Source of the DNA: Ginsengibacter sp963792025
Lineage (GTDB): Bacteria; Bacteroidota; Bacteroidia; Chitinophagales; Chitinophagaceae
Direction of reading: 5' to 3'
DNA length: 64,000 nucleotides
Assembly (NCBI GenBank): GCA_963792025.1
Contig: CAWBUS010000003.1
Coordinates: 301,071-365,070 of the forward strand
Part shown: positions 38,502-48,586 of the stretch, one piece after another
Numbering within the stretch: the stretch's first letter is position 1
How the letters are laid out: every line of letters starts with the position of its first letter
Notes under the pieces: model-generated
Seen by the model: the letters and a program-made list of their open reading frames with translations, nothing else
Told to the model about the DNA's origin: nothing
Database searches by the model: none
Translations under genes and position numbers: made by a program

Positions 38502-38619
38502 TTTATAAATGTAGTTCTTTTACGTAGTTGTTGATTAGCATTTTTTTATTCGTCTTCCTTACTTCCTTCCCCATTTAAAAATAATCCTCAAGCAATTTAT
38601 TCTTGGCTCCCGATTGGCA

Positions 38620-39050
38620 AAGTATATTGTTTAAATTCACCAAAAGAAATTGCTGCATTTAAGGAATGGTTTTATTGAACAAAAATTCCCACAAGTAACT
38701 TTTAGTGGGGATAAAAAGGTAGAAGAAAATAAAAGAATTTATGGTAATCCTTACGTTAAAATCTGTAGGTTTTTGAATTTGCACAAACACTTCCAGAAGA
38801 AGAAATCATCTGCTTAATCAATTCAGATATTTTTATTCAATATGATGCAGCAATCTTTAAGAAAATTATTGCTTTTGTAAAGGAAGGAAGTTTCGTATTA
38901 TGCAAGCGTTGGAATTATACGAATGACTTTTCAGATGCAATCATGGAGGCATGGCGAATAGATTTTTTCGTATTGAATCAGAACATTTTAAAACTACTTC
39001 CTGCAAACTACGTATTCATGATGGGCCAAGAAGTGGGTTTATTTATTTAA
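38620..39050 (+). pseudogene. Decayed glycosyltransferase-like gene
   Basis: No start and several frame changes, but a plus-strand remnant is readable. CLNSPKEIAAFKEWF is followed by FEFAQTLPEEEIICLINSDI, FVLCKRWNYTNDFSDAIMEA, then WRIDFFVLNQNILKLLPANY and a stop at 39048-39050. The NSDI...RW...D pattern is that of small nucleotide-sugar transferases that act on cell-surface glycans. The upstream half is missing. The identity is tentative. Confidence 0.4.
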
Positions 39051-39108
39051 ACATTCTCAGCACAGCCTTGGGGGTAAAAATTTGCTAAATAAGATTTTTT
39101 AAACTCTA

Positions 39109-39837
39109 TCAATATTTTCCAAATTTTTCCATTTCTAATTGTAATAAGAGACTTGCAATATTGGGTTTTGTGTTTTTTTCTTTATTCACTTGTGGTTGTG
39201 TTTTAATTAACTCATAAATTCGATCTGAGTGCATCACAATTGGGGAAGTAAATTTTGTTGTATTGTTATAGTCAATTTCAGTTATATCTTCTGGATTCAT
39301 CCATCTGTTTGTCGTTTTATTGACATATAATCCTCTTTGCTTCAGTGAATTTGCATGTGACCACCAATTCATCGCATCCTTCGCGTTTACTGTTTTACTT
39401 TCTTGAGGACTCTTCTCCTTGAGAAGTTTTAAAAAAGGGGCTAACCCTTTCCTAATTTTTTGTTGTTCTACCTTGGGTATTTCCTCAATTATTTGCAATA
39501 AAGCTTCATAAAGATATTTAAGCATTCCACCATTTATAAATACTATATTGATAAGAACTTCAAATAGATGTGAGGTAACAGGTATATACGAATGTTTTGT
39601 TTTATGTTCCTTAAAAATTTGCTCAAAATCATCTATTACATCAATTTTATTATAATGCTGAGCTAATATAAAAAAGGCTTTAATCGCTTCTTCAGCAGCA
39701 AGAATGCTTAAAGAACAAGCAATTCCAAATTCTTTTTGTTCAGCGGAAATATTTGCTAACTTATTTAAACGTTTCGCATTCTTAATTGTCATTTCGTAAC
39801 CTAGTATATAGAAATTGTTATTTGCGTTACTGCTCAT
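39109..39837 (-). CDS. AbiV-family abortive infection protein
   Basis: 242 residues, soluble and mainly helical. Family features are an N-terminal NAKRLNKLANISAEQKEFGI, the helix ACSLSILAAEEAIKAFFILA, FKEHKTKHSYIP, and the strongly typical LKQRGLYVNKTTNRWMNPED block near 165-186. AbiV proteins in lactococci block phage maturation by binding a phage protein; here the phage target is unknown. It is intact and alone, in AT-rich DNA, with a broken AbiH gene 1.7 kb downstream. A Met at codon 16 is an alternative start. Confidence 0.82.
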   Translation of the reverse strand: MSSNANNNFYILGYEMTIKNAKRLNKLANISAEQKEFGIACSLSILAAEEAIKAFFILAQHYNKIDVIDDFEQIFKEHKTKHSYIPVTSHLFEVLINIVFINGGMLKYLYEALLQIIEEIPKVEQQKIRKGLAPFLKLLKEKSPQESKTVNAKDAMNWWSHANSLKQRGLYVNKTTNRWMNPEDITEIDYNNTTKFTSPIVMHSDRIYELIKTQPQVNKEKNTKPNIASLLLQLEMEKFGKY

Positions 39838-40335
39838 GTAATTACTTTAAATTAAATATAGTTTCAAACTTGGTAGTATCTAACTAAGTGTGTAAGTAGT
39901 TAAAAAATAATTTGGGGGCCAAGCTATACTTATGTGCTAATACCCGTTAGTTGCGCTATCCTTAGTTTCCGCCTCGGCGGACAAGTGCTACGAAGGATTT
40001 ACGAACATTAAAATCTATTGCAAAAATTCAATCTTAATGAGACCGCATTCCTGATCAAATATTTTATAACCACCTCGGCTCATAATTCTTTTTCATAAAA
40101 ACAAAATTGTATATCCTTAGTTGCAAAGGATAGCGCTTCGTTATTATTAAACTTTCGAATATGCCAGATAGTTAGTATTTATTTAGTATTTCAAACATTC
40201 TCAGGTTAGCGTGGAGACACGGCCTCGGATCAAGTAAAAAGAAGTTTGGGAAATCCCGATAAAGAAAAAACTTTAAAATATTTGTCGTTGAAACTCTCTA
40301 ATGATATAATTTAAGTCCTTTAATTTGGCTTTCAG
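39838..40335. other. Gene-free region with foldback repeat copy 1
   Basis: 498 bp with no gene. Positions 39919-40140 are the first copy of a repeat also found at 41290-41510. Confidence 0.5.
39919..40140 (+). repeat. Foldback repeat of about 220 bp, copy 1
   Basis: The sequence aligns along its whole length with 41290-41510. Near the ends GCGCTATCCTT (39953-39963) faces AAGGATAGCGC (about 40126-40136) as an inverted repeat. A small hairpin CCGCC-TC-GGCGG lies inside. There is no coding frame. It looks like a MITE or foldback element. Confidence 0.7.
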
Positions 40336-40530
40336 TTAATCCATAACCTTCATAGCTTTATCAATAAGTTCAACAATATCACTTGCGAGAAACTTATACT
40401 CTTCTTTAAGATTTGAGAAATCAAAACAATATTCGGCGTATCCACTATTTTCGATTTGGGTAAAAGATATTTTATCATTATTTATATAGCCCTTCCATTC
40501 AATTGGAGCTTTCCAACTATATGGGTTCAT
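40336..40530 (-). CDS. Small protein of unknown function
   Basis: 64 residues with a plausible start (NPYSWKAPIEWKGYINNDKI) and a helical, acidic C-terminus (FLASDIVELIDKAMKVM). No family is recognised. It lies between the two foldback repeat copies, divergent from the next gene, and could be a cargo gene or an antitoxin-like protein. Its reality rests on composition only. Confidence 0.45.
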   Translation of the reverse strand: MNPYSWKAPIEWKGYINNDKISFTQIENSGYAEYCFDFSNLKEEYKFLASDIVELIDKAMKVMD

Positions 40531-40843
40531 GCTTTAGTGAGGAGAAATCTTTATGTAAAACTTTAATCCTATTTTATTTATTGTTGTATTAATCACTAAT
40601 ATTCTTTTTTAATTTTCTACCTACTTTTAGCACATTGCTTTTCTGGCCTTCTTACTTTTTGCATTTGCCAATAATTAAATATACAATATTTAAGCTATCC
40701 ACGTAAGATTCTACTTGAGAGAAAGTTCTTCGCCATGTGTTTAAAATGCAATTTCAATGGGTTAATTACATGATAAGATCTAATTTAAAACTATTAACTT
40801 TAAGCATCTAAAAGAATAAAAAAAATTATGTGCATAAGGCTCG
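40531..40843. other. Gene-free AT-rich spacer
   Basis: 313 bp between two divergent small genes. I see no gene, repeat or clear promoter. Confidence 0.5.
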
Positions 40844-41209
40844 ATGGCTTTTATTATAATAAAGACTGACCCGAATGATTTGGTAGTAATAGACAGGCAC
40901 GGAAAATCAAAACCGTACAAAAGAAACTTTTGGGAAAAAATCGGCCAAGTGATAAAATACGGCGAGACTTTAGAGTCATTTACAATAATGTCTTTTCAAA
41001 AAATAAATAATCAATATTACTGTTATTACGATTGTATTGCTGGAAGTTTAACCAATATGCCCAAGCTTATCCAAGGAACGGCAAGCAATTATTATGAACC
41101 TACAAACAGAATTGCTAAATACCTATTTGAATTTACAAGGAATCAAAAGAAATATTCTCTTAATTCCTCCGAAAATGGAGGTAAAATAGAAGATAAAACT
41201 CCCAAATGA
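40844..41209 (+). CDS. Protein of unknown function
   Basis: 121 residues, soluble: FIIIKTDPNDLVVIDRHGKS, FWEKIGQVIKYGETLESFTI, QYYCYYDCIAGSLTNMPKLI, and a hydrophilic tail. No signal peptide and no recognised domain. It is divergent from the 64-residue gene and, like it, lies between the two foldback repeats, so the pair may have travelled together. Confidence 0.5.
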   Translation: MAFIIIKTDPNDLVVIDRHGKSKPYKRNFWEKIGQVIKYGETLESFTIMSFQKINNQYYCYYDCIAGSLTNMPKLIQGTASNYYEPTNRIAKYLFEFTRNQKKYSLNSSENGGKIEDKTPK

Positions 41210-41526
41210 ATTTTTTGAAACTTTCTATTTTATTGAATTCGTTAAGAATAAATATCAATGATATTAAATCTTATAAGATAATCCACTTCCCAAGCTATAT
41301 TCAGTGTGCTCATACCCGTTAGTTGCACTATCCTTAGTTTCCGCCTCGGCGGACAAGTGCAATTAAGGATTTACGAACATTCAAATCTATTACAAAAGTT
41401 GATCTAATGAGCCCGCATTCCTGAGTAAATATTTTATAACCACCTTGCTTATAATTCTTTTTAATAAAAATAAGATTATATATTCTTAGTTGCAAAAGGA
41501 AAGCAACTGTATAAAGCACCAACGGC
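41210..41526. other. Gene-free region with foldback repeat copy 2
   Basis: 317 bp. Nearly all of it is the repeat at 41290-41510. Confidence 0.5.
41290..41510 (+). repeat. Foldback repeat of about 220 bp, copy 2
   Basis: Same orientation as copy 1 at 39919-40140. The left word GTTGCACTATCCTTAG and the right word (minus strand CAGTTGCTTTCCTTTTG) are the degenerate inverted ends. The two copies bracket the genes at 40336-41209. Confidence 0.7.
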
Positions 41527-42582
41527 TTATTTTTGTGGAATAAAATTTTTGCTATTCTTATTTATCACTCTTCTTCTCATCATAGACTTATTTTGTGGCT
41601 TAAAATGTCTTGAGATTTTCCTGAGTAATTTCCTTAAAATTGTCTGTTCCGTCAGCTCTTTTATGATGAGAATATTTCAATGCTATTACAGTTTTCATTT
41701 TCAAAAATATGGTTTAACAAGACCCTATCTGATAATCCGCAGGAATGTCGAACTATATATGCATTAAATAGCCTGGAATCAATAAAAGACAATAGCTCAT
41801 TATATTTATTTGTTTGGAAGTAGCCAAACAACTTGATATGCTCTAAATAAATGTTCTGTCCGGAATCTTCAATCTTCTGATATTCAGGACTCGCTTTCAT
41901 CTCCATAACCAAAGATAACCGGATTTTGTTCCACTTCCTGTGCTCTTCCATGAATGTAAATAATTTCGTCACGGTCAACGCCATATTTTGCCGAGAGTGT
42001 TTCCGTATAGTTGAAATTTAAAAATTTTACGATGGAAAGACCTTTATCACGATAAATTACTCCTTTTAAGTTAGATGGTGATGTTTGAATCGGCAATTCT
42101 TTTAAATTTAAAAGATCATCATTAATTATATTTACATATTCTGTAAGCTTAGCAATCAAAAAATTGAAATCCTCATTTAGTTTTTTAATTACAGCACCCT
42201 TATCTGAAAAGTTTGAATTTCGAAAAAGGCTTTTCAGTAATCGGAAAGTAAAAAACTTCTATATCCACCCATTTACTTTTGCCATGTAATTTTATTATTC
42301 TTTGAAAAAAATTTGATTGATAAGTTATAGACTGGTCTTGATTTATTTGGATAAGTTCTAAAACATCTTCAAAATTTAAAGGTATCTTTTCAAACTTAAT
42401 ACTATACCCTGCATATTTATTTTTAATTTCTATGAGGCTATCAGTATAATTTCCTTTTAAACAAAATTGTCGAAAAGAATCGCACACATACCAATTTAAA
42501 AAGTCACGAATATGACGTTTTTAACCCATGTAGCTAAATCAAATCCATTACCAATTAATACCAATCTATTAAACTTCTTCAT
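41527..42582 (-). pseudogene. AbiH-family abortive infection gene, several frameshifts
   Basis: Reading the minus strand in switching frames recovers a full AbiH protein of about 350 residues. The start is KKFNRLVLIGNGFDLA, then HGLKTSYS and DFLNWYVCDSFRQ; the middle contains LSIVKFLNFNYTETLSAKYG, DEIIYIHGRAQEVEQ and PVIFGYGDE. Next come FGYFQTNKYNELLSF and DRVLLNHIFENENC, and the end is HHKRADGTDNFKEITQEISR to a TAA at 41527. Reading frame changes occur near 42540, 42520, 42200, 41900 and 41685. Too many breaks for sequencing error alone, so the gene is dead. AbiH proteins abort phage infection. Confidence 0.8.
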
Positions 42583-42641
42583 TTATCATTTTATTTAACT
42601 TTTGTTTTAATCAAGCAAGTCATAATTAAACGAAAAGTAAA

Positions 42642-43186
42642 TTATAGTTTTGATTTTGCCTGCTGCATAAGATCCAACAATTTGCCCAAATCGTCTTTTT
42701 CCATAAAGACATAAGAGTTGCTATCATATTTATCAAGTTTCATAAAAGTTGTCCATGATTTTTTTCGGAAAAACAACCAGCAACAAATCCACTGCGGCTT
42801 TTAAAATTAACTTCTGTATAATTCGCGGCAATGGTTGGGAATATCTTCTCCTGGATGATCTTAATGGATTTTATCAGACCGTCGATTTCATCCCCGTCAA
42901 GTAGAGCAACTTTAGTATCGGTAAAATAGGAACTCTTATATTCATATTCAAACCTGACAGCTGCTGATTTTTGTCCAGTGATAAGGTCGGTAAATATTGC
43001 GACCTGAATATCACATTTATTCAAAGTACCAATGTCAATAAACTCTTTTTGAATTAGTGAACCTGCCCTATTCGAAAATTTCTCAGCATTACTTAGTTCC
43101 TGATCTTTTGATTTTGCAATTTGTTGCTGGCCGAAAGAAATTAATCCATATAAAGCGACAAGCAATGTAAGTGTAGTTTTTTTCAT
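42642..43186 (-). pseudogene. Secreted protein of unknown function, one frameshift
   Basis: The signal peptide is KKTTLTLLVALYGLISFGQ. The main frame runs to AGCFSEK and then a premature stop. One more A in the A7 run at 42758-42764 would restore the frame into SWTTFMKLDKYDSNSYVF and LGKLLDLMQQAKSKL with a stop at 42642. The restored protein is about 181 residues. It has mixed alpha/beta character and no named domain. The homopolymer makes an error in the sequence possible. Confidence 0.65.
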
Positions 43187-43244
43187 TTGAAATTTTATTA
43201 GTTATAATTGGTGATAATGTGAACTGCTTATTCTTTATTTCCCC

Positions 43245-43345
43245 TCCACAATTCCCACCTCCTCTTTCACTCAACCCATAAATTAATAAACAAGCGCATC
43301 AATCTTTTTATCTCTAAAAGCAATGCGTTGTTTTAATTGTTCATG
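43245..43345 (-). pseudogene. Degenerate copy of a methylase C-terminal tail
   Basis: The minus strand reads EQLKQRIAFRDKKIDALVY and then, out of frame, pieces matching YGLSEE and a VEG-like end. It duplicates the tail at 43768-43900. It has no start and contains stops. Confidence 0.5.
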
Positions 43346-43393
43346 TGAATGACTAACGCATCAAGTGTATCAGATCTAACTTTCACTTTTTTA

Positions 43394-43743
43394 TTATTGT
43401 AATTCTGATTTTAAAAATGTTTTCTTGAAATAAAAATGATAAACTGCTCCGTTACTTTCTCCCATCGGAAAAGCATTCACGAGTTTCCATCCTTGCTTAC
43501 CCATGAAGTTTAGAGCGTCCACAACGCTGTTAAATTTTTGAATCTTACCTTCTTTCATCTTTCATACGCATATCAGAAAACAAGTGCTGAAACTCACCGT
43601 AATCAACAGTAATTGAAACTTTACGATCTAAATAGTTTTCCAATAGCCATTATTTCGCAATATTGATCCACTTTGGTTGTATCTTCCTGGGAATAACAAA
43701 AAAGTGAAAGCAATAATGAACTCGCAAGAAAAATCTTTCTCAT
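43394..43743 (-). pseudogene. Small secreted protein of unknown function, two frameshifts
   Basis: The signal peptide is RKIFLASSLLLSLFCYSQ, then DTTKVDQYCEIMA. After a shift near 43645 come YLDRKVSITVDYGEFQHLFS and DMRMKDE, and after a second shift near 43558 KIQKFNSVVDALNFMGKQGW, KLVNAFPMGESNGAVYHFYF and a stop at 43394. The conserved GW..VNAF...HFYFKK pattern suggests a real family, but I cannot name it. It belongs to a run of broken genes. Confidence 0.6.
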
Positions 43744-43767
43744 GTTATTTATTTTTGATTTTAATAC

Positions 43768-43977
43768 TTAATTTTTTTCTCCTTCCACAATTTTAATCTC
43801 CTCCTCACTCAATCCATACAATTCATAAACAAGTGCATCAATCTTTTTATCGGTAAAAGCAATGCGTTGTTTTAATTGTTCTTGTTGCTGAGGTAAAATT
43901 GCTAGAAGAAATGTTTCGAAACTCGAACCACGGCTATAATATTTCATGGTGCCCATTCCTTTCAATAACTTTATCAA
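43768..43977 (-). pseudogene. C-terminal fragment of a restriction-modification methylase
   Basis: Up to 69 residues ending ILPQQQEQLKQRIAFTDKKI, DALVYELYGLSEEEIKIVEG. The motif ID-x-VY-x-LYGL-x-EEI-x-IVE is the common tail of Eco57I/type IIG methylase-endonucleases. The catalytic part is missing, so this is a leftover piece rather than a gene. A more degraded copy is at 43245-43345. Confidence 0.55.
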
Positions 43978-44626
43978 AGAACTAACCTTTACCGGTATTG
44001 AAGGATAGGATTTTTTTGCTGCCAGTTATAGTTATCAGCGGTAAAACATACATCTTTAATAATGCCACCACAACCACAAAAAAAATCAATAAAATTATTA
44101 AGATAATAATTGTAGATTATACCCGGATTGGTGAACTCGAACTTCATGCCCGGGAAGTTTATTGTAAAATGTTCGTGTTTGCTGTTTTGCTTGTTCATTG
44201 CTTTTTATATTTTAAATATAGTTGCTTTTCCATTTTCTATAAGATAAATGATTGACATTGAAAAAAATCTTTGCTTTTTTATTTTTTTGCAACGTCCCTT
44301 TACTATATAATTTGCCGGCATCCCTTTTTTCAATCCGAAGGTATCCTGCTGCTTTTAATTTAAAAAGGACATACGCTTTCCTGCTGCTTACTATAAAGCT
44401 TTTTTAGCGTTTTCTGATTGCTATGGACAAAGTTATTTGGGAGATTTCACCTGCAAAAGGACAAGTTTTATCATGGTCTTTTTTCAGCACATGATGTGCT
44501 TATTATATGCTGTCATGTATTTTTATCAACGGTTTTTAATATCCGGCCAAAGCATTATTTTGCCTCATTTAAAATAACAACGATAAATAAAAGTTTAATA
44601 CATTGCGACATAAACAAAAATATTGC
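43978..44626. other. Gene-free AT-rich region
   Basis: 649 bp. Short frames exist on both strands, but none has a convincing start or protein character. I see no repeat. Confidence 0.45.
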
Positions 44627-47036
44627 ATGACGCTTTACCAAAAACTGCAGGAAGACCAACAGTGAAGAAGATGTAAAAGATGCCTATATGAAAAGCGCTT
44701 GGTTTAAAAAGCTATTCCAAAAATTTAATTGACATTCAAACCAAAGAAATATGGTTTGAAGCAAAAGATACCGCCAAACATTCTACCTATGCTATGTTTA
44801 CCCAGTTGCTGCATTATGTGCAGCAGGCACTAAACAAAGGCGAATACATTCCACCGTTTTTAGTGGTAATGGATACACAGAAAGCAGCCATCATGGAAAA
44901 CTGCTGATGCCTTGCCGCTTTTATAAGACAAGAAGCAGCCAATCAAATGGGGCAAGAGTGCCAGCGGCTATACCCAGGGAAGCATTGGATGTAGTATCAG
45001 CTTATATCGGTACTCATTTTGTTTCTTTTAAAATACAAACACACGAAGAAGAATTTATAAGTACGATTAAAAATGCGATTAAAAAGGGCGACATCATTCG
45101 CACCCAAATAACACCCGATAATTTAAAACAGGTTTTTGATAAATGGGTTTCAATGATCGGGCTGGAAATTAAAGGCGTCGCAAAAGAAAATTATGCACTG
45201 CTGTTTTTTGCAGACATTATGAGCGACGGCACTGTTTCCACACATGATAATTTACCGGCGCAGCTTTTACACAAAGGCACATACTCCCGTGTTTATGCTC
45301 GGCACTACAGTGTATGAGCTTGGCAACAAAGAAGGCTATAGACGGTTTTGGGCAATTTATCATCGCCCGCCAAAATCTGAGTACAGAGATTATTTATTAG
45401 AGCGAAGAAGATACTTTGATTCCGTTAGACGAGCGCAGTTTTAAAGGCGCTTATTATACACCGTTAAATGTTGTGGATAAAGCTTATGACAAGCTAACTG
45501 AAACACTCGGCAACAACTGGCAGAAAAATTATATCGTATGGGATATGTGCTGTGGTGTTGGCAACGATGAAGTGAAACACAGCAACCCCCGCAATATTTA
45601 TATGAGCACTTTAGACCAGGCAGATGTTGATGTGATGAGAGCTACTAAAACTTGTGTGGCCGCTACAAGGTTTCAATACGATTACCTGAATGATGATATA
45701 ACTGATGATGGAAAAATTGATTATTCACTTACTAATAAAATTACGCTTAGCTTACGGCAAGCCATAAACGAAGGAAAAAATATTTTAGCTTTGATCAATC
45801 CGCCTTATGGCGAAACCGGTTCTGGCATCGGAAAAGGCGATAAGAATAAAAAGGAAGTTGAGCAAACGAAAATTAATACCTTAATGAAAACACAGGAAAT
45901 GGGTTACGCCAGTAAAGAGCTATTCATTCAATTCTTAGTGCGTATTGCAAAAGAAGTTCCTACTGCAACTGTTGCAATGTTCAGTAAAATGAAATATGTT
46001 AATGCACCTAATTTTGAAGAATTTAAAAAAGAGTGGAATGCAAAATATTTAGATGGGTTCGTGGTACACAGTAAATCGTTTGATGGATTAAAGGGGGACT
46101 TCCCAATTGGCTTTTTAATCTGGAAGACCAGTCAAAATGCAGAAACTAAAACTCCAATTACAGAAATTACAGTTGATGTATTAGATAAAAAAGCAAAGCC
46201 AATTGGTGAAAAGAATTTTTATAACCTACCGAATAATATTTTTCTCAACGCTTGGATTGATAGGCCAAAAACAAACAATGAATTAGCTTTACCTCTATCC
46301 CATGCAACAAAGGTTTCAAGTAACCCGAGGGTAAAAAAATAGTGCGATGGAATGGTTCGATTTTTTTATGCTAGTAAATAATGATTTCCAACACGCTGGT
46401 CTAGAAACCCTAGTTTTCATCTTCTATTTTTACGGGAGGTAATGGCGGCGGCTGGTATATCACCCCTGAAAACCTTTGGCAAGTTGCAGTAATGTTTACA
46501 GTTCGTAGAGTTATCAAGCAAAACTTTGGCTCAATGACCGAGACCAATTTTTACAACCTACAAAACCATTAACCGAGGAATTTAAAACTGATTGCCTAAT
46601 ATGGATGTTATTTAATGGTAGCAATCTTCCTGCAAGTGCAAACAACCTCGAATGGAATGGAAAAAAATGGAACATCGTCAATCATTTTATTCCTTACACC
46701 GAAGCAGAAGTAAATGCACCCGACCGTTTTGAAAGTGATTTTATGGTGCAATATTTAAAAGATAAAATATTAAGTAAAGAATCTCAAAACATTTTAGCAG
46801 AAGGCAAAAAATTATGGGACGCATATTTCGCACACATTGATGTACATACGGTGCGTGATGAATTAAAACTAAACCGTGCAGATGTGGGTTGGTATCAAAT
46901 ACGCAAAGCATTACAAGCCCGTAATGCCAGTGGCGATTTTCCTTCGGTAAGTTTCAAACCTTTTGAAGAAGCGTATAAAGCGCTAACTGAAAAACTGCAG
47001 CCAATGGTTTATGAGTTGGGCTTTTTAAAGAGTTGA
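44627..47036 (+). pseudogene. Eco57I-type restriction-modification DNA methylase, multiple frameshifts
   Basis: Fragments in all three frames line up as one protein of about 800 residues. The N-terminal part is TLYQKLQEDQ, NLIDIQTKEIWFEAKDTAKH, LHYVQQALNKGEYIPPFLVV and EGYRRFWAIYHRPPKSEYRD. Next are FKGAYYTPLNVVDKAY, methylase motif I (VWDMCCGVGN) and motif IV (LINPPYGETGSG). The target-recognition end finishes KLQPMVYELGFLKS. NPPY identifies an adenine-N6 methyltransferase. Breaks occur near 44665, 44910, 45290, 45415 and 46340-46600. It is a dead defence gene in the same island as AbiV and AbiH. Confidence 0.8.
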
Positions 47037-47208
47037 TAACGTTATAACAGCAACGGCTGTACGCAAATTAAAGATATTTCAAATCTCGTTTTATGAGCCG
47101 CACAAGCGAGACGCTTGCACGAAAATTGCGCACAATTACATTTTTTTGTACTATTGCTTATTATAGCATAAATATAAACTTGACTTCGATTCGTTATCAC
47201 AAATGATT
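47037..47208. other. Short spacer with a hairpin
   Basis: 172 bp. CAAGCG-AGA-CGCTTG forms a hairpin near 47102-47117. No gene. Confidence 0.35.
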
Positions 47209-48193
47209 ATGAACACTATTTTTAAGAAAATCAAATTGGTAGGATTTTCTCTTACTGACATGTTATATTTTTTTAGGTTGTAATGGGAAATCTGACAAAA
47301 ACAAGCAACACGGGGTAATCAAGATTGACAGTACTCTATCCGATCGTATTATAGAAATTAAAAAGGTAAAACCCCAAACTATTATTTTCGGAAATATTAT
47401 GTTTGGAATGAGTAGAGAAAGCGTTAAGCAAATATTATTAGCAAAGTTAAAAGACAGTGAAATTTTTTATATTAACGACAAAGGCTTTTACTATGAAGTC
47501 CAGAATTCAAAAATTGGCGATTCCTTATATTTGGGAAGTTTCAATCTTTGTTACTATGCCGAGCCATTATTCTACAATAACTTACTTGGTGAAATTAGAA
47601 TTCGTCAATTTTTAGACTTCGACTATTCAAATGTGGTTTCATATTTTAAAGTTAATTCAACTAATTCTAGCGTTTCAGACATTAAATTCCCTTTTAGATC
47701 CCTTTACAACCTAACAAAGCAGATATTATATTCCAAATATCGAACGCATGATTCTGTTTCTATCCTCAAGGAAGACTACAATGCCCCATATCATTTAACA
47801 CTTATGTTTGCACCCGATTTTTATATTGAGGCTGACAATGCAGTTGGAGAAATAAATTTGAAAGAATTTCAAGATAAAATTCAACCAAAGTATTTGGGCT
47901 TGAAAAAACTCAAACCGAGTGATTTATTTGAAAATCAGACATTGGATTTCAATCAATCCCCTGGACTCTCTGAAGTTCCTGGAAAACACTTGTTGCTTGC
48001 TGATATTGATTACAAATGTCCATCAGTAATAATTGAAGGTAAGGAGACATACTTGTATCAGGAGAGAGTTCAAGAACAGAAAGAAGAAAAAAATGAAGAA
48101 CAAAGATTTAAAGATTTAAAAAATGAACGAATCAAGGACAGCCTTGAAAATATTAAGAGAGAAATGGATGCAAAGGAAAATCTGAAGTTTTAA
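47209..48193 (+). pseudogene. Lipoprotein of unknown function, one frameshift near its start
   Basis: The first frame gives NTIFKKIKLVGFSLT. After one extra base near 47256-47258 the second frame continues CYIFLGCNGKSDKNK, a lipobox, and stays open to 48193. The restored protein is about 327 residues. The body is mixed alpha/beta with blocks GMSRESVKQILLAKLKDSEI, FYYEVQNSKIGDSLYLG and HLTLMFAPDFYI, then a charged coiled-coil tail rich in Glu and Lys (RVQEQKEEKNEEQRFKDLKN). A 264-residue version could also start at 47399. No known domain. Confidence 0.6.
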
Positions 48194-48199
48194 AAACTT

Positions 48200-48231
48200 C
48201 AGCCTCCGGCGGTGTCAGCCTCAGGCGGTGT
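48200..48231 (+). repeat. Tandem duplication of a 16-mer
   Basis: CAGCCTCCGGCGGTGT is followed directly by CAGCCTCAGGCGGTGT, one mismatch. Confidence 0.7.
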
Positions 48232-48272
48232 TCCTATCTTTTTTTGTAAGCCCAAGCTATCCACTCGTGAGA

Positions 48273-48300
48273 GCCGCCGGTCTGGTCTCCGACCGACGGC
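48273..48300. repeat. GC-rich REP-like hairpin
   Basis: GCCGCCGGTC (48273-48282) pairs with GACCGACGGC (48291-48300), with one mismatch, across an 8-base loop. No U-tract. Confidence 0.55.
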
Positions 48301-48331
48301 CCAACCATTTTTAGCCATCCTGATCTTCTTT

Positions 48332-48355
48332 CCATGGCTCGTGACTCACGAAACA
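48332..48355. repeat. Degenerate MITE terminus
   Basis: CCATGGCTCGTGACTCACGA resembles the terminal hairpin of the MITEs at 36684 and 37737 with a few substitutions. Only one end is present. Confidence 0.4.
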
Positions 48356-48586
48356 CTTAGTCTATAATCATCAATTATCAATAAGGTTCAAAAAGATTAT
48401 AATGCGTCTACACATTTGCGTGATAACTCTAACTCGTGTGCGCAAACACGTGTAACTTTATGAAAATCAATTCAAAAAAAATACAGTTTTAATTACCTTA
48501 GACTGCCCCTAACGGTTACGCCAGGTTGTTTTTAAAAAAAAAATTTCTGCTTCAATACAATAAATAAAAAAAACTTATCGTTTTCA

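Larger units (their letters stand above)
48194..48586. other. Gene-free region with several short repeats
   Basis: 393 bp. It contains a tandem 16-mer (48200-48231), a GC-rich hairpin (48273-48300) and a degenerate MITE terminus (48332-48355). No gene. Confidence 0.5.

Noticed and set aside
43989..44198. 69-codon minus-strand frame
   Set aside because: No recognisable start region, composition like noncoding AT-rich DNA, and an overlapping plus-strand frame of similar quality.
44418..44630. 70-codon plus-strand frame before the methylase
   Set aside because: Cys/His-rich random-looking translation; the methylase start at 44627 explains its end.
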